A stretch of 64,000 nt of DNA from Suilimivivens sp963638365 (GTDB lineage: Bacteria > Bacillota > Clostridia > Lachnospirales > Lachnospiraceae): NCBI GenBank assembly GCA_963638365.1, contig CAVHRK010000045.1, positions 1 through 64,000 on the forward strand, given 5' to 3'. Below the pieces are notes generated by a model. The model saw only the letters and a list, made by a program, of their open reading frames with translations, was not told the DNA's origin and did no database searches. A program made the translations under genes and the position numbers. Shown piece after piece: positions 43,230 to 52,137 of the stretch (its first letter is position 1; each line of letters starts with the position of its first letter).

Positions 43230-44771
43230 TTACCACTGGTTCCAGGTAAGCAGAATCAGCGTGACGATGATGACGAAAGAAAGTACCAGATATTCCAGTA
43301 TAGCTGCACAGACCTTATGTACCCTGTTTTCCATACGGGAGCGGTCGCAGAACTGGATCAGTCCGATAACGGAGAACAGAAGTCCGACCACCACATAGCG
43401 GAAGTTGGCACTGCAGGTATAAGGGTACTTAATAATAAAAGCAATAAAGGTCAGGACAACGAGAACGTAACCAACCAGCAGGAATACGCCCAGTTCACGG
43501 TTCCCTTTGCGGATTTCGCGGATTGCCATGAGAATATTGATGACAAATAACAAAATACCAAGCGTTGCTGCAAGGATCAGGGCAACACGGCAGCACTGTA
43601 AAAGGAAATCGGATAATTCCGGACGGACTTCGTCAAAGATGGAGGTCCGGAACAAAATCTGCCAGGTGTTGCAGATGGTATTTCCGTTGATGGTATGGAA
43701 CGGATAAGCAAGCTCCGCAGAGGCAGGAAGTCCGAAAATCTGCCAGTAGGAAAATTTACCGATGTACTGCTCGGATTCCGGAGGCAGAATCGGCACGCCC
43801 GGATTTGTATTGTAGAAAACGAGGTTCCGGATTACCCAGGAAAGCCCGATCCCGGCAGTCAGAACACCGAAAATGGCAAATTCACGGATGGATTTCCAGA
43901 CGCGTCCGGCTTTGCACTCTTTTACAAAATGCATCAGGAAAACGGCCGCCAGTGGGAATGCCATTACGGCAACATTTAATTTGGTAATCATTCCAAAGCC
44001 CAAAGATAACGCGATAAGAATGAGATTTTTCAGAGATTTATGCTCCATCCAGCACAGGGCGAAGTAGAAGCAGGTAAAGGTGAGCAATGTCGATAACATA
44101 TCGTTGTTCACACTGGCCGACATATAAATCATGCCCGGATGGAACGTGAGCAGTGCCATAGCGAGTACCATACAGGTATCGGAGCACTTCATTTTCTTTA
44201 AAACGCCATATCCGACGGTGAGACACAGGCTGGAATATAAAAGCGTCAGAGCCTGGATGTTTTCAAACGCCAGACGGTCACCGGCACCAAACAGCATCTG
44301 CAGATCGATGAACAGACAGGAAAGGATGTGGTGAAAGGGCGGATGATAATAGGAAAACAGCTTATATGGACTGAAATCCGGAAGATGTCCGAACTTACAC
44401 AGGTATTCAATATAGCCAAGGTGGCCGGGATTAATCAGATCATCGGACAATCCGGAGAAATATCCTTCGTCATGCTGACGGTCAACCACGCCGGTACAGA
44501 TCACATAATAGCTCCGCAGAATTACGCCGCCGGTAATCAGAAGAAATACTTTATCGTCTGTGGTAAGACGTTTCTTCTTTGCCATGAAAAAGCATCCTGC
44601 CAGATAAAGGAGCAGGATTGCAACAAACAGACCGGTTTTATACTCATGGGACAGGGCAGCAAGAGAAGGGTTTGCCTGCATGAATACGGTATACAGAAAG
44701 AATATGCCGATGATGATAGCGATACGGTATTGATCTGCTTTTTTGAAAAAGGTAGCTGCTTTTGTGTTCAT
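43230..44771 (-). CDS. GT39-like membrane glycosyltransferase
   Basis: This 513-residue protein has about 11-12 helices and the GT-C hallmark RQHDEGYFSG (an acidic pair in the first large outside loop, near residue 98) followed by SPYKLFSYYHPPFHHIL (His-Pro-Pro near residue 140). Other helices include MLLALLTFHPGMIYMSASVNND-like stretches with LTFHPGMIYMSASVNN. It would use a lipid-phosphate-linked sugar to glycosylate a wall polymer or protein outside the membrane. The upstream gap to the divergent GT39-like gene is 178 bases. No ribosome site better than TGAGGAATAG is visible. Confidence 0.78.
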   Translation of the reverse strand: MNTKAATFFKKADQYRIAIIIGIFFLYTVFMQANPSLAALSHEYKTGLFVAILLLYLAGCFFMAKKKRLTTDDKVFLLITGGVILRSYYVICTGVVDRQHDEGYFSGLSDDLINPGHLGYIEYLCKFGHLPDFSPYKLFSYYHPPFHHILSCLFIDLQMLFGAGDRLAFENIQALTLLYSSLCLTVGYGVLKKMKCSDTCMVLAMALLTFHPGMIYMSASVNNDMLSTLLTFTCFYFALCWMEHKSLKNLILIALSLGFGMITKLNVAVMAFPLAAVFLMHFVKECKAGRVWKSIREFAIFGVLTAGIGLSWVIRNLVFYNTNPGVPILPPESEQYIGKFSYWQIFGLPASAELAYPFHTINGNTICNTWQILFRTSIFDEVRPELSDFLLQCCRVALILAATLGILLFVINILMAIREIRKGNRELGVFLLVGYVLVVLTFIAFIIKYPYTCSANFRYVVVGLLFSVIGLIQFCDRSRMENRVHKVCAAILEYLVLSFVIIVTLILLTWNQW

Positions 44772-44949
44772 AAACTATTCCTCACTGAAGGTAATCCATA
44801 TGGATTTGTCTTTTATTCGTTTAAATAGATTCACTTCATTATAAAGAAAGAAAAAATATTTGGCAATAACTTTGTTTTTAGAGGCAGACATGGTATCATA
44901 AGAAAGACGAAAAATCACATAAAATTAGTAAAGGTAACAGCATTTTCGA

Positions 44950-46650
44950 ATGAAAACAATACAAAAGCTTATTTTTGGAACACCGGAAGAAAAATGGAAG
45001 AATGGTTGTGGAATTCTTTTTCTGATTTTGGGAATTCTTTCCTTTTTTGTATGTCTGTTTCAGGCATTCGGACAGGACATCTGGTATGATGAAGTATTTT
45101 CCGTGAATTTTATACAGCATAGTTATAAGGAAATTGCAGTCCTGACAGGAAAGGATGTGCATCCGCCGCTTTATTACTGGTACTTGAAGCTCTTTCATGA
45201 TATTGGGAAGGTACTGGTGCCTGCGGCTTCCCCGATTGTACTGTGCAAGCTTGCATCGATGCTTCCGTTTGTGGGAATCTTTGTTTATACATTGACTATG
45301 ATACGAAAGAATTTCGGACTGCATGTTGCAGGATTGTTCTGGTTTCTGTTAATGACGATGCCGCAGATCTCCAACTATACGGTGGAGATCCGGATGTACT
45401 CTCTGGCATTGTTCTTTATTACAGCGGCTTTCTTACATAGTTGTGAACTGGTCCGTGCGTTTCCATTGAGAGAAGGAACCGTAGGACCAGGAACAACCAA
45501 ACACTGGCTTCTGTTCTGGGTTTATGGGATCCTCACGGCATATACCCAGTACTATGCCTGCGTAGCGGTGATTGCAATCTATATTGCGGTGTTTGTATTC
45601 TACGCTGTTATGGCACGTAAAAACAAAACAGGAAAATCTGTTTGTGAAAAGGGACAGGTAAATCAGGAACAGGCAGAAAACCGAAAAACAATACAGAACG
45701 AAGCAGCAATACAGAACAAAGTAGCAATAAAGGAACAAAACAGGATATGTGCCCGGAATGGAATAGGGAAGGTCTTACTTTGCGCCGGATTATCCGTACT
45801 TGCCTATCTTCCGTGGCTTCCGTTCTTTTTCTCGCAGGTACGGACGGTAAGCAGCAGCTATTGGATCCAGCCGCTTACCTGGAAAAGCATTTTTGGATGC
45901 ATGAAATACATTTTCCTGCCGGTTTCCTATGCGGTGAAGAAGAATTACGTGCTGGCCTGTGTGATGATTCTAATCTTTGGTGCAGCATTCCTGTATTCCT
46001 TCCTTATGAAAAGAAAGGATGTAAAGGAACGTTTCTTTCTGCTTACCGGATTATGGATTGCAGTATTTACCACGTTTGTAGGATTTGTATGCTCGATCCT
46101 GAACCGTCCGATCTTCGTATACCGGTATCTCATCCCCTGCCTTGGGGCTATGTGGCTGATAGCCGCAGTGGTGTTGTGGGATTCTGTGGAGAAGAACTGG
46201 GGTATTTTATTATTTGTGCCATTTCTTCTGGCAGGACATTCGAATATGCAGGGCTTTTACGGGGAAGAGAATAAGAAGATCGTAGAGATGGAAGCAACGC
46301 AGAGCTTTCTGTCAGACTTTCCGGAAGATGCGGTGGTGCTTTGCAACTTCGATCACGTGCAGGCCGTGACAGCCTGTTATTTGAAGGATTCGAATGCGAT
46401 CTATTTATATGGAAGTAATCCGGAAGAGTTGATTGCGGAACTGCTTCCCCAGTGTCGGGGATTGGAGGACATTACGGAGCTTCCAAAGCTTGTGCAGGAA
46501 AAGGATGTTTATTTCTTTGGCAGCTTTAACAGCAGGGAGGATCTGTTGAAGGAATGGGAGACCGAAGGAATTGCTTATACCGAAGAGGGAACCTATCTGC
46601 TGGAGCGGTATTATTTTAATGTTTACCATCTGGTAAGTGTCCGGAACTAA
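44950..46650 (+). CDS. GT39-like membrane glycosyltransferase
   Basis: This 566-residue protein has about 10-12 helices. The first loop has DIWYDEVFSVNFIQHS with the acidic pair and GKDVHPPLYYWYLKLFH, both typical of polyprenyl-phosphate-sugar using GT-C enzymes. A cytoplasmic loop near residues 215-260 is very rich in Asn, Lys, Glu and Gln (KNKTGKSVCEKGQVNQEQAEN). A C-terminal soluble part of 130 residues follows the helices. The ribosome site is AAAGGTAACAGC, distant and weak. It is divergent from the GT39-like gene at 43230 and is followed by another of the same family. Confidence 0.82.
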   Translation: MKTIQKLIFGTPEEKWKNGCGILFLILGILSFFVCLFQAFGQDIWYDEVFSVNFIQHSYKEIAVLTGKDVHPPLYYWYLKLFHDIGKVLVPAASPIVLCKLASMLPFVGIFVYTLTMIRKNFGLHVAGLFWFLLMTMPQISNYTVEIRMYSLALFFITAAFLHSCELVRAFPLREGTVGPGTTKHWLLFWVYGILTAYTQYYACVAVIAIYIAVFVFYAVMARKNKTGKSVCEKGQVNQEQAENRKTIQNEAAIQNKVAIKEQNRICARNGIGKVLLCAGLSVLAYLPWLPFFFSQVRTVSSSYWIQPLTWKSIFGCMKYIFLPVSYAVKKNYVLACVMILIFGAAFLYSFLMKRKDVKERFFLLTGLWIAVFTTFVGFVCSILNRPIFVYRYLIPCLGAMWLIAAVVLWDSVEKNWGILLFVPFLLAGHSNMQGFYGEENKKIVEMEATQSFLSDFPEDAVVLCNFDHVQAVTACYLKDSNAIYLYGSNPEELIAELLPQCRGLEDITELPKLVQEKDVYFFGSFNSREDLLKEWETEGIAYTEEGTYLLERYYFNVYHLVSVRN

Positions 46651-46731
46651 GTGTCATTGCTTTCCGGGAATGCCTGTATTCATACAGAATAGCAACATTT
46701 ATTGTCTATATTGGGGAGAAAAGGAATTCAC

Positions 46732-48279
46732 ATGAAAAGGATCAAAACATTTATATTGGAAAACAAATTATTCAGCCTGTTCTTTCTGGCTATGGCAATT
46801 TATTATGCGGTCAGTATGTTCGTAATCAAGCCGTGGTATGACGAGCTGTATACCTATTATTCCTTTATTTCAAGGGGGCCGGTCTATGCGGCGATTCACT
46901 GGCCGGTGCCGAATAATCATGTCTTTTATTCGGTGCTGTCGGCATTCCTTGATTATCTGGGAAATCCCTATATCGGACTTCGGGGAGTTTCATTTCTGGC
47001 ATCCTGTGCCAACATGCTTCTTCTGTATCAGCTTGCCAAGAAGTTCCTGAACCGGTTCTTTTCCGCGGGCGTCGTATTCTTATATGTGGCGGTCTGGCAG
47101 GTCAACAATTTATCGGTGCAGGGACGCGGTTATACGCTTGCGGCAACCTGTTATCTGATTGCCCTGTTAAGCCTTTTTAAGATCTGTAAGGAGCAGGCGC
47201 TGAGGAGAGATTATATCCTTTACACACTTTCCCTGACAGGGGGACTGTATACGCTGGTAAGCTCAACATTCTGGGTTATTCCGGTCTGTATTGTGGGTGG
47301 AATTACCCTTCTTTTTACGAAAAAGTACAAAACGCTGTGGAAGCTGATTGCGGCTTCCGTTGTGGCAGCCGTTCTGACTGTGGGATTGTATGCGGTGATC
47401 TGGCTTGCGATCGGATCAAATCTCATGTCGAAGGATCCGTCCAGCATTTATTATGGAATTTATCAGGTGAAAATCATTCTGAAAACCCCGTTTGAGGCAT
47501 TACGCACCGGCATGGAATACATGCTGGCCACTCCGTACATTCAGGGGGATGAGCGAAGCTATATTGTGAAGGAGCTGTTCCATTATCTTACGGGCGTGTT
47601 CAATCTGTTCTATGCAGGACTTGGCGCGGCGCTTGTGGTAATCCTTGCCATCGGGGGCGTGCTTGCCATCGTGAGTGCATGCTTTTCGCGCAAAAAGGAC
47701 GAGGATTCGTGGTTCTTCCAGGTCTATCTGGCAGTATCCGTGGTGATGGTTCCGGTGATGCTGGTGATTCAGAGTGTGCAGCCGTATTACCGGGTATTTT
47801 CATTCCTTGCTGTTCCGGTCAGTCTGATGCTGGTGTGGCTGCTGAAGTGTCTGGTGGAGCTGGTGTTCCGATTTCCGGAAGATACGATGGCTGTTGCAGG
47901 AAAGTACTGCTGTCTGCTGCTTTTGGGGTTTGCGTTGTTTGAACTTTACGGACCCTCGTATCATTCCCAGTATGCAGAGCGCGAAACAGAGATTGCGGAT
48001 GTTTTCCGAGGACATACGGAGGACTTGCAGACCTGCTTTGCGGTAGATGATTATCAGAAGTATGTGCTGAAATTTTATTATGATCAGGAACTGGCAGAAG
48101 TGGAAATTACGGATGCGCAGTGTGTCCTGATTCCGAAAGAAATCTATGACGATACGAAGGAAATTCCGGAGTGGCCGACACTTTATGGCTATGGTGCGGT
48201 GGATACGGCTTATATTAAGGAACATTTCGCGCGGGTTAGCGAAAGCGAACATTATGAACTCTATATCAGGAATGAATAA
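46732..48279 (+). CDS. GT39-like membrane glycosyltransferase
   Basis: This protein of about 515 residues has about 10-12 helices, starting with LFSLFFLAMAIYYAVSMFVI. The acidic pair appears in KPWYDELYTYYSF and is followed by HWPVPNNHVFYSV, where Asn-Asn-His replaces the usual His-Pro-Pro. GRGYTLAATCYLIALLSL is a later family segment. The ATG at 46732 follows AAAGGA by seven bases; the upstream frame lacks a site. It follows the preceding GT39-like gene by 81 bases and may be in the same transcript. Confidence 0.8.
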   Translation: MKRIKTFILENKLFSLFFLAMAIYYAVSMFVIKPWYDELYTYYSFISRGPVYAAIHWPVPNNHVFYSVLSAFLDYLGNPYIGLRGVSFLASCANMLLLYQLAKKFLNRFFSAGVVFLYVAVWQVNNLSVQGRGYTLAATCYLIALLSLFKICKEQALRRDYILYTLSLTGGLYTLVSSTFWVIPVCIVGGITLLFTKKYKTLWKLIAASVVAAVLTVGLYAVIWLAIGSNLMSKDPSSIYYGIYQVKIILKTPFEALRTGMEYMLATPYIQGDERSYIVKELFHYLTGVFNLFYAGLGAALVVILAIGGVLAIVSACFSRKKDEDSWFFQVYLAVSVVMVPVMLVIQSVQPYYRVFSFLAVPVSLMLVWLLKCLVELVFRFPEDTMAVAGKYCCLLLLGFALFELYGPSYHSQYAERETEIADVFRGHTEDLQTCFAVDDYQKYVLKFYYDQELAEVEITDAQCVLIPKEIYDDTKEIPEWPTLYGYGAVDTAYIKEHFARVSESEHYELYIRNE

Positions 48280-48410
48280 AGGAAAAGGGTCGATATCTTT
48301 ATTATGAAAAATGTATAAAAATTTTATAAAAACATGCATTTTCCTGTGAAAATATGCTATTATATAAGTGGAGTATGGGGACTCCTGGAAAGGGAGAGGA
48401 AGGGTTACTT

Positions 48411-49055
48411 ATGGATATTATCACAGGACGCGACGGCGATGTGGATAACTGGAAAGAAGTTATTCTTATTTATAGTTCGGCTCTGAAACAGATTGGTACG
48501 AAGCTGGAGATTCTGAACGATGAATTTCAGCACGTACATAGCTATAATCCGATTGAGCATATTAAATCCAGAATTAAGACATCGGAGAGTATCGTTAAGA
48601 AATTAAAACGGTATGGCTATGAATCGACGATTTCCAATATGGTCGAATATATCAATGATATTGCGGGGATCCGCGTGATCTGTTCGTTTGTGTCGGACAT
48701 TTACCGTATTGCCGACATGATCAGCAATCAGAGTGACATCAAGGTGATTTCGGTCAAGGATTATCTGAAGAATCCGAAGCCGAGCGGCTATCGCAGCTAT
48801 CACATGATTGTGACCGTTCCGGTATACTTATCGGACCGGATCGTGGATACGAAGGTGGAGATCCAGATCCGGACGGTAGCGATGGACTTCTGGGCAAGCT
48901 TAGAGCATAAGATTCATTATAAGTTCGAAGGAAACGTACCGGAGCACATTCAGAGAGAGCTGATTGAATGTGCGGATATGGTGGCAGCACTCGATGATAA
49001 GATGCTATCGTTAAATGATGAAGTCCTAAGCATGAACAACCTGGAGGCCGAGTGA
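48411..49055 (+). CDS. relQ: Small alarmone synthetase (RelQ/YjbM type)
   Basis: This 214-residue cytoplasmic enzyme makes the stringent-response alarmones (p)ppGpp from ATP and GDP or GTP. It shows the synthetase-domain motifs RIKTSESIVKKLKRYG, INDIAGIRVICSFVSDIY, VKDYLKNPKPSGYRSYHMIV and VEIQIRTVAMDFWASLEHKIHYK. It lacks a hydrolase domain, as expected for this short class. The ATG at 48411 follows AGGAAGGG; the longer open frame upstream starts without such a site. A terminator follows. Confidence 0.92.
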   Translation: MDIITGRDGDVDNWKEVILIYSSALKQIGTKLEILNDEFQHVHSYNPIEHIKSRIKTSESIVKKLKRYGYESTISNMVEYINDIAGIRVICSFVSDIYRIADMISNQSDIKVISVKDYLKNPKPSGYRSYHMIVTVPVYLSDRIVDTKVEIQIRTVAMDFWASLEHKIHYKFEGNVPEHIQRELIECADMVAALDDKMLSLNDEVLSMNNLEAE

Positions 49056-49131
49056 TAAAGAATACGGGAAGTTAAGAAATTTTGAAAGAAACTAGTAAGA
49101 CCATAAAAAAATTATGAATGAGTAAAATAAG

Positions 49132-49203
49132 AAAGACTCAGAATGTCATATTATCTTATGTATGTTATTAGATAAGATCATATCACATTTTGAGTCTTTT
49201 TCG
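49132..49203 (+). terminator. Long-stem intrinsic terminator after alarmone synthetase gene
   Basis: AAAGACTCA pairs with TGAGTCTTT and the stem continues inwards (ATATTATCTTAT with AGATAAGATCATAT), giving about 26 paired bases, followed by TTTC. Confidence 0.8.
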
Positions 49204-49443
49204 TCCCATAAATTTTGCCCTGTAAAATGAGGAGTGCCCAGACACATTTCTGCGCCTGGGCTATTATGAAAAAATTTATCTATGTGTGTAATGAAAAACA
49301 TTACATGTTTCCGTTGCTATGTATATATAGTACAATACAAATATGAACAAATTATGAACAAGCTATGAAATTGTTGTTAATTTTTACAACGATGTAAAAA
49401 AATAAAGATAAAATCTATGCAATATGCACAAAAATGACAGTAA
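49204..49443. other. Gene-free AT-rich interval
   Basis: The only structure in this stretch is a GCCCAG/CTGGGC hairpin at 49236-49261 with a 14-base loop. No coding frame with a ribosome site is seen; the remainder is A/T-rich upstream DNA of the coiled-coil gene. Confidence 0.5.
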
Positions 49444-49472
49444 TTGTAAAAATGTAAGAGTTATGATATAAT
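49444..49472 (+). promoter_or_regulatory. Promoter of coiled-coil protein gene
   Basis: TTGTAA and TATAAT are 17 bases apart, with a start near 49479 and about 40 bases of leader. Confidence 0.55.
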
Positions 49473-49518
49473 AAAGCGATTATAAACAGACATTTGTTTT
49501 GGTGAAAAGAGGACAGGT

Positions 49519-50169
49519 ATGGATAACTTTATGGACGAAATTGTACAGAAATTTACTCCGCAGGAGATGATCCGGGCCAATGCGGCGGCAGATGCGGCAG
49601 AGATTGAAAGTCTTGAGAAACAGCTTACCCTGTTTAAAGAACAGATGGAGAAATATGACAACTGCCTTCAGGAGATGCGTCAGGTCAATCTGAAGAATAT
49701 AGAGACGGCACAGGATGTTCAGCAGTTAGCTGACAAAATGGGACAGCATCTTGGGAAAACAGCCGGAGAAGTAGAAGCTGCTTCGGTTTCCAAAATTAAA
49801 GAAACCTCAGATCTTTCCATAGCAGGAATTCAGAAGGCGATTGATGAGAGTCTTGCGAAGATTGCAGAAATTAAGGAACATGCAGACAATACCCAGCAGA
49901 TTGCGGAGATGGTGAACGAGCTCCAGAACAAGACCGAGAATGTCATTAAAAATCTGGAAGATTTTCTTCATACGGATAATGTGAAGGTATACCGTAATGT
50001 GCAGGCCTCCATGGTAGAGGAACTGGACCGCCGGGCAGGAGAACTGAAGGAAGAATTGCAGAAGACACAGAAGAAGTCGGGAGTATTATTCCCGCTTGTC
50101 TTAGTGACGCTGATTCTTTCTGCACTGAATCTGATTGTAAGTGTTCTTGGATTACTTGGAGTGTTTTAA
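49519..50169 (+). CDS. Coiled-coil protein with C-terminal membrane anchor
   Basis: This 216-residue protein has long heptad-rich helices over about residues 20-185 and a single hydrophobic segment at the very C-terminus (VLFPLVLVTLILSALNLIVSVLGLLGVF-like, 25 residues), preceded by basic KTQKKSG. It has no N-terminal signal, so it would be tail-anchored with the coil in the cytoplasm. The sequence does not match a family I recognise. AGAGGACAGGT precedes the ATG. It may share a transcript with the flavin reductase-like gene 24 bases later. Confidence 0.7.
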   Translation: MDNFMDEIVQKFTPQEMIRANAAADAAEIESLEKQLTLFKEQMEKYDNCLQEMRQVNLKNIETAQDVQQLADKMGQHLGKTAGEVEAASVSKIKETSDLSIAGIQKAIDESLAKIAEIKEHADNTQQIAEMVNELQNKTENVIKNLEDFLHTDNVKVYRNVQASMVEELDRRAGELKEELQKTQKKSGVLFPLVLVTLILSALNLIVSVLGLLGVF

Positions 50170-50193
50170 AATAGCAGCAGGAGTATAGGATAT

Positions 50194-50757
50194 ATGGCAA
50201 AACAGACATGGAAACCGGGGAATATGCTTTATCCGCTTCCGGCGGTTCTGATTACTGTAGCGGATCAGCACGGCAGCCCTAATATTTTTACAGTGGCATG
50301 GGCAGGCACCATCTGCAGCGATCCGGCGATGGTATCGATTTCCGTCCGGCCCTCCCGTTATTCCCATCATATGATCGAGGAGACAGGAGAATTTGTGATT
50401 AATCTGACAACCAGGGATCTGGCGTTTGCAACGGATTATTGTGGAGTGAAGAGCGGCAGGGATGTGGACAAGTTCAAAGAACTTGGACTTCATATCAGCC
50501 CCGCAGAGGAAGTAGGTGCCCCACTTTTAGACGAAAGCCCGGTGAACATTGAATGTAAGGTGACGCAGGTGCTCCGGCTTGGGACGCACGATATGTTTGT
50601 GGCGAAGGTTGTATCCGTACATGCGGATGAAAAGTATATGGATGAAAATGGAAAGTTTTCTCTTGAAAAGGCAGATCCGATTGCTTATTCACACGGAACA
50701 TATTACACGCTCGGAGAAAAGCTTGGGACATTTGGCTATAGCGTAAAGAAACGGTAG
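50194..50757 (+). CDS. Flavin reductase-like FMN-binding protein
   Basis: This 187-residue protein has the split-barrel flavin reductase domain: GNMLYPLPAVLITVADQHG, FTVAWAGTICSDPAMVSISVRPSRYSH, FVINLTTRD and a C-terminal YTLGEKLGTFGYS. These enzymes bind FMN and act as NAD(P)H-linked reductases or partners of flavoenzymes in the cytoplasm. Substrate is unknown. GCAGCAGGAGTATAGG precedes the ATG. It ends 14 bases before the convergent DNA polymerase gene. Confidence 0.87.
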   Translation: MAKQTWKPGNMLYPLPAVLITVADQHGSPNIFTVAWAGTICSDPAMVSISVRPSRYSHHMIEETGEFVINLTTRDLAFATDYCGVKSGRDVDKFKELGLHISPAEEVGAPLLDESPVNIECKVTQVLRLGTHDMFVAKVVSVHADEKYMDENGKFSLEKADPIAYSHGTYYTLGEKLGTFGYSVKKR

Positions 50758-50771
50758 GATCCGAAAGGACT

Positions 50772-52004
50772 CTATCGTTTTTCTTTTGGGGGTAAGAGAC
50801 TTCCACGCACAATCGCATCCTTGCCATATTTATTGCGGATGGCATCTAAGGCAGTATCAAGGGCATCGAGCTTTTCGCGGGATGGACCTGCAGATTTTTC
50901 CGGCTGGCTGGAAATCTGGTCGAATAAACTTAACTGCACCGGGGCATCCATATCACTTAATTTGGTAGTGCGCACGCCAAGCAGACGGATGGGCGAACCG
51001 TTCCATAATTCGTCGAATAACTGACAGACATTTCGGTACAGGAGAGTGGTTGCATTCGTCGGCTCCGGAAGATTTCTCTGATGGGAAGCATTCCGGAAGT
51101 CGGCGTATTTGATTTCAACACTCACCATGGAAGCGGACTGGCTTACATGACGTAACCGTTCTCCAACATTTTCACATAAGGATAAAAGGATCGGATAGGC
51201 TTCTTTGGCGGTAGTAAGATCCTTTGCAACGGTAGTGGAATTACCGATTCCTTTTGCTTCTGCAGGTACGGAGGTCACACCGGAATCGTCAATGCCATTG
51301 GCATACTGCCACAGGAGGACTCCGTGACTTTTGAGGTGGGAGGCAATAATGGACACATCGGTTGTGGCCAGATCGCCAATCGTGCGGATTCCTAAATTGT
51401 GAAGGGCCTGCACGCTGGATTTGCCACACATATATAAGGAAGAAACAGGCAGAGGCCACATCTTTTCCCTGATTTCATGCTGATAAAGGGTATGTACCTT
51501 GTCGGGCTTTTCAAAATCGGAAGCCATTTTGGCAAGCACACGTTTATCGGAAATGCCCACATTCACGGTGAACCCAAACCGGTTTCGGATCTCGTCTTTG
51601 ATATGGAAAGCCGCTTCTATGGGAGAAGTGTAGCAGTGTTGGATAGGCGTATAATCCATGAAACATTCGTCTACACTTAGCTGTTCGATATCGGGACAGA
51701 CGGAACGAAGATAATTCATCAGCTCTTCGCTTTTCTGGTGGTAATAATGCATGTCCGGACTTTCCATGACGAGGGTGGGACATTTGCGGAAAGCACTAAC
51801 AATCGGCTCGGCAGTCTGGATGCCGTATTTCCTGGCAGGGATCGACTTGGCGAGAACGATGCCGTGCCGTTTTTCCTGATCACCGCCGATGATGGAAGGA
51901 ATGGTGCGCAGATCGAGCGGATCACCGTTTTGCAGACGGCGGATGGCACTCCAGCTTAGGTATGCAGAATTGACATCAATATGAAAAATGGTTTCGCTGC
52001 CCAT
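50772..52004 (-). CDS. dinB: Y-family DNA polymerase (Pol IV type)
   Basis: This 410-residue enzyme copies damaged DNA with low fidelity. The catalytic acidic residues appear in FHIDVNSAYLSW (first Asp) and LSVDECFMDYTP (SxDE). GIVLAKSIPARKYGI and a helix-hairpin-helix (HNLGIRTIGDLATTD) follow, then the little-finger region. No clear beta-clamp motif was checked at the C-terminus beyond PVQLSLFDQI, which has the expected QLSLF form near residue 360. GGGGAGGAACC precedes the ATG. Confidence 0.92.
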   Translation of the reverse strand: MGSETIFHIDVNSAYLSWSAIRRLQNGDPLDLRTIPSIIGGDQEKRHGIVLAKSIPARKYGIQTAEPIVSAFRKCPTLVMESPDMHYYHQKSEELMNYLRSVCPDIEQLSVDECFMDYTPIQHCYTSPIEAAFHIKDEIRNRFGFTVNVGISDKRVLAKMASDFEKPDKVHTLYQHEIREKMWPLPVSSLYMCGKSSVQALHNLGIRTIGDLATTDVSIIASHLKSHGVLLWQYANGIDDSGVTSVPAEAKGIGNSTTVAKDLTTAKEAYPILLSLCENVGERLRHVSQSASMVSVEIKYADFRNASHQRNLPEPTNATTLLYRNVCQLFDELWNGSPIRLLGVRTTKLSDMDAPVQLSLFDQISSQPEKSAGPSREKLDALDTALDAIRNKYGKDAIVRGSLLPPKEKR

Positions 52005-52137
52005 GGTTCCTCCCCTTCCCCTTTTTTCTTATTATAAACGGAAATACATGGAAAGAACAGGCTCTTTACAAGTAAATTTAGAACTGTTAAAATAAAGCCG
52101 TTACCTTTTGGATATGGAAACAGAACAGGAATAATTT

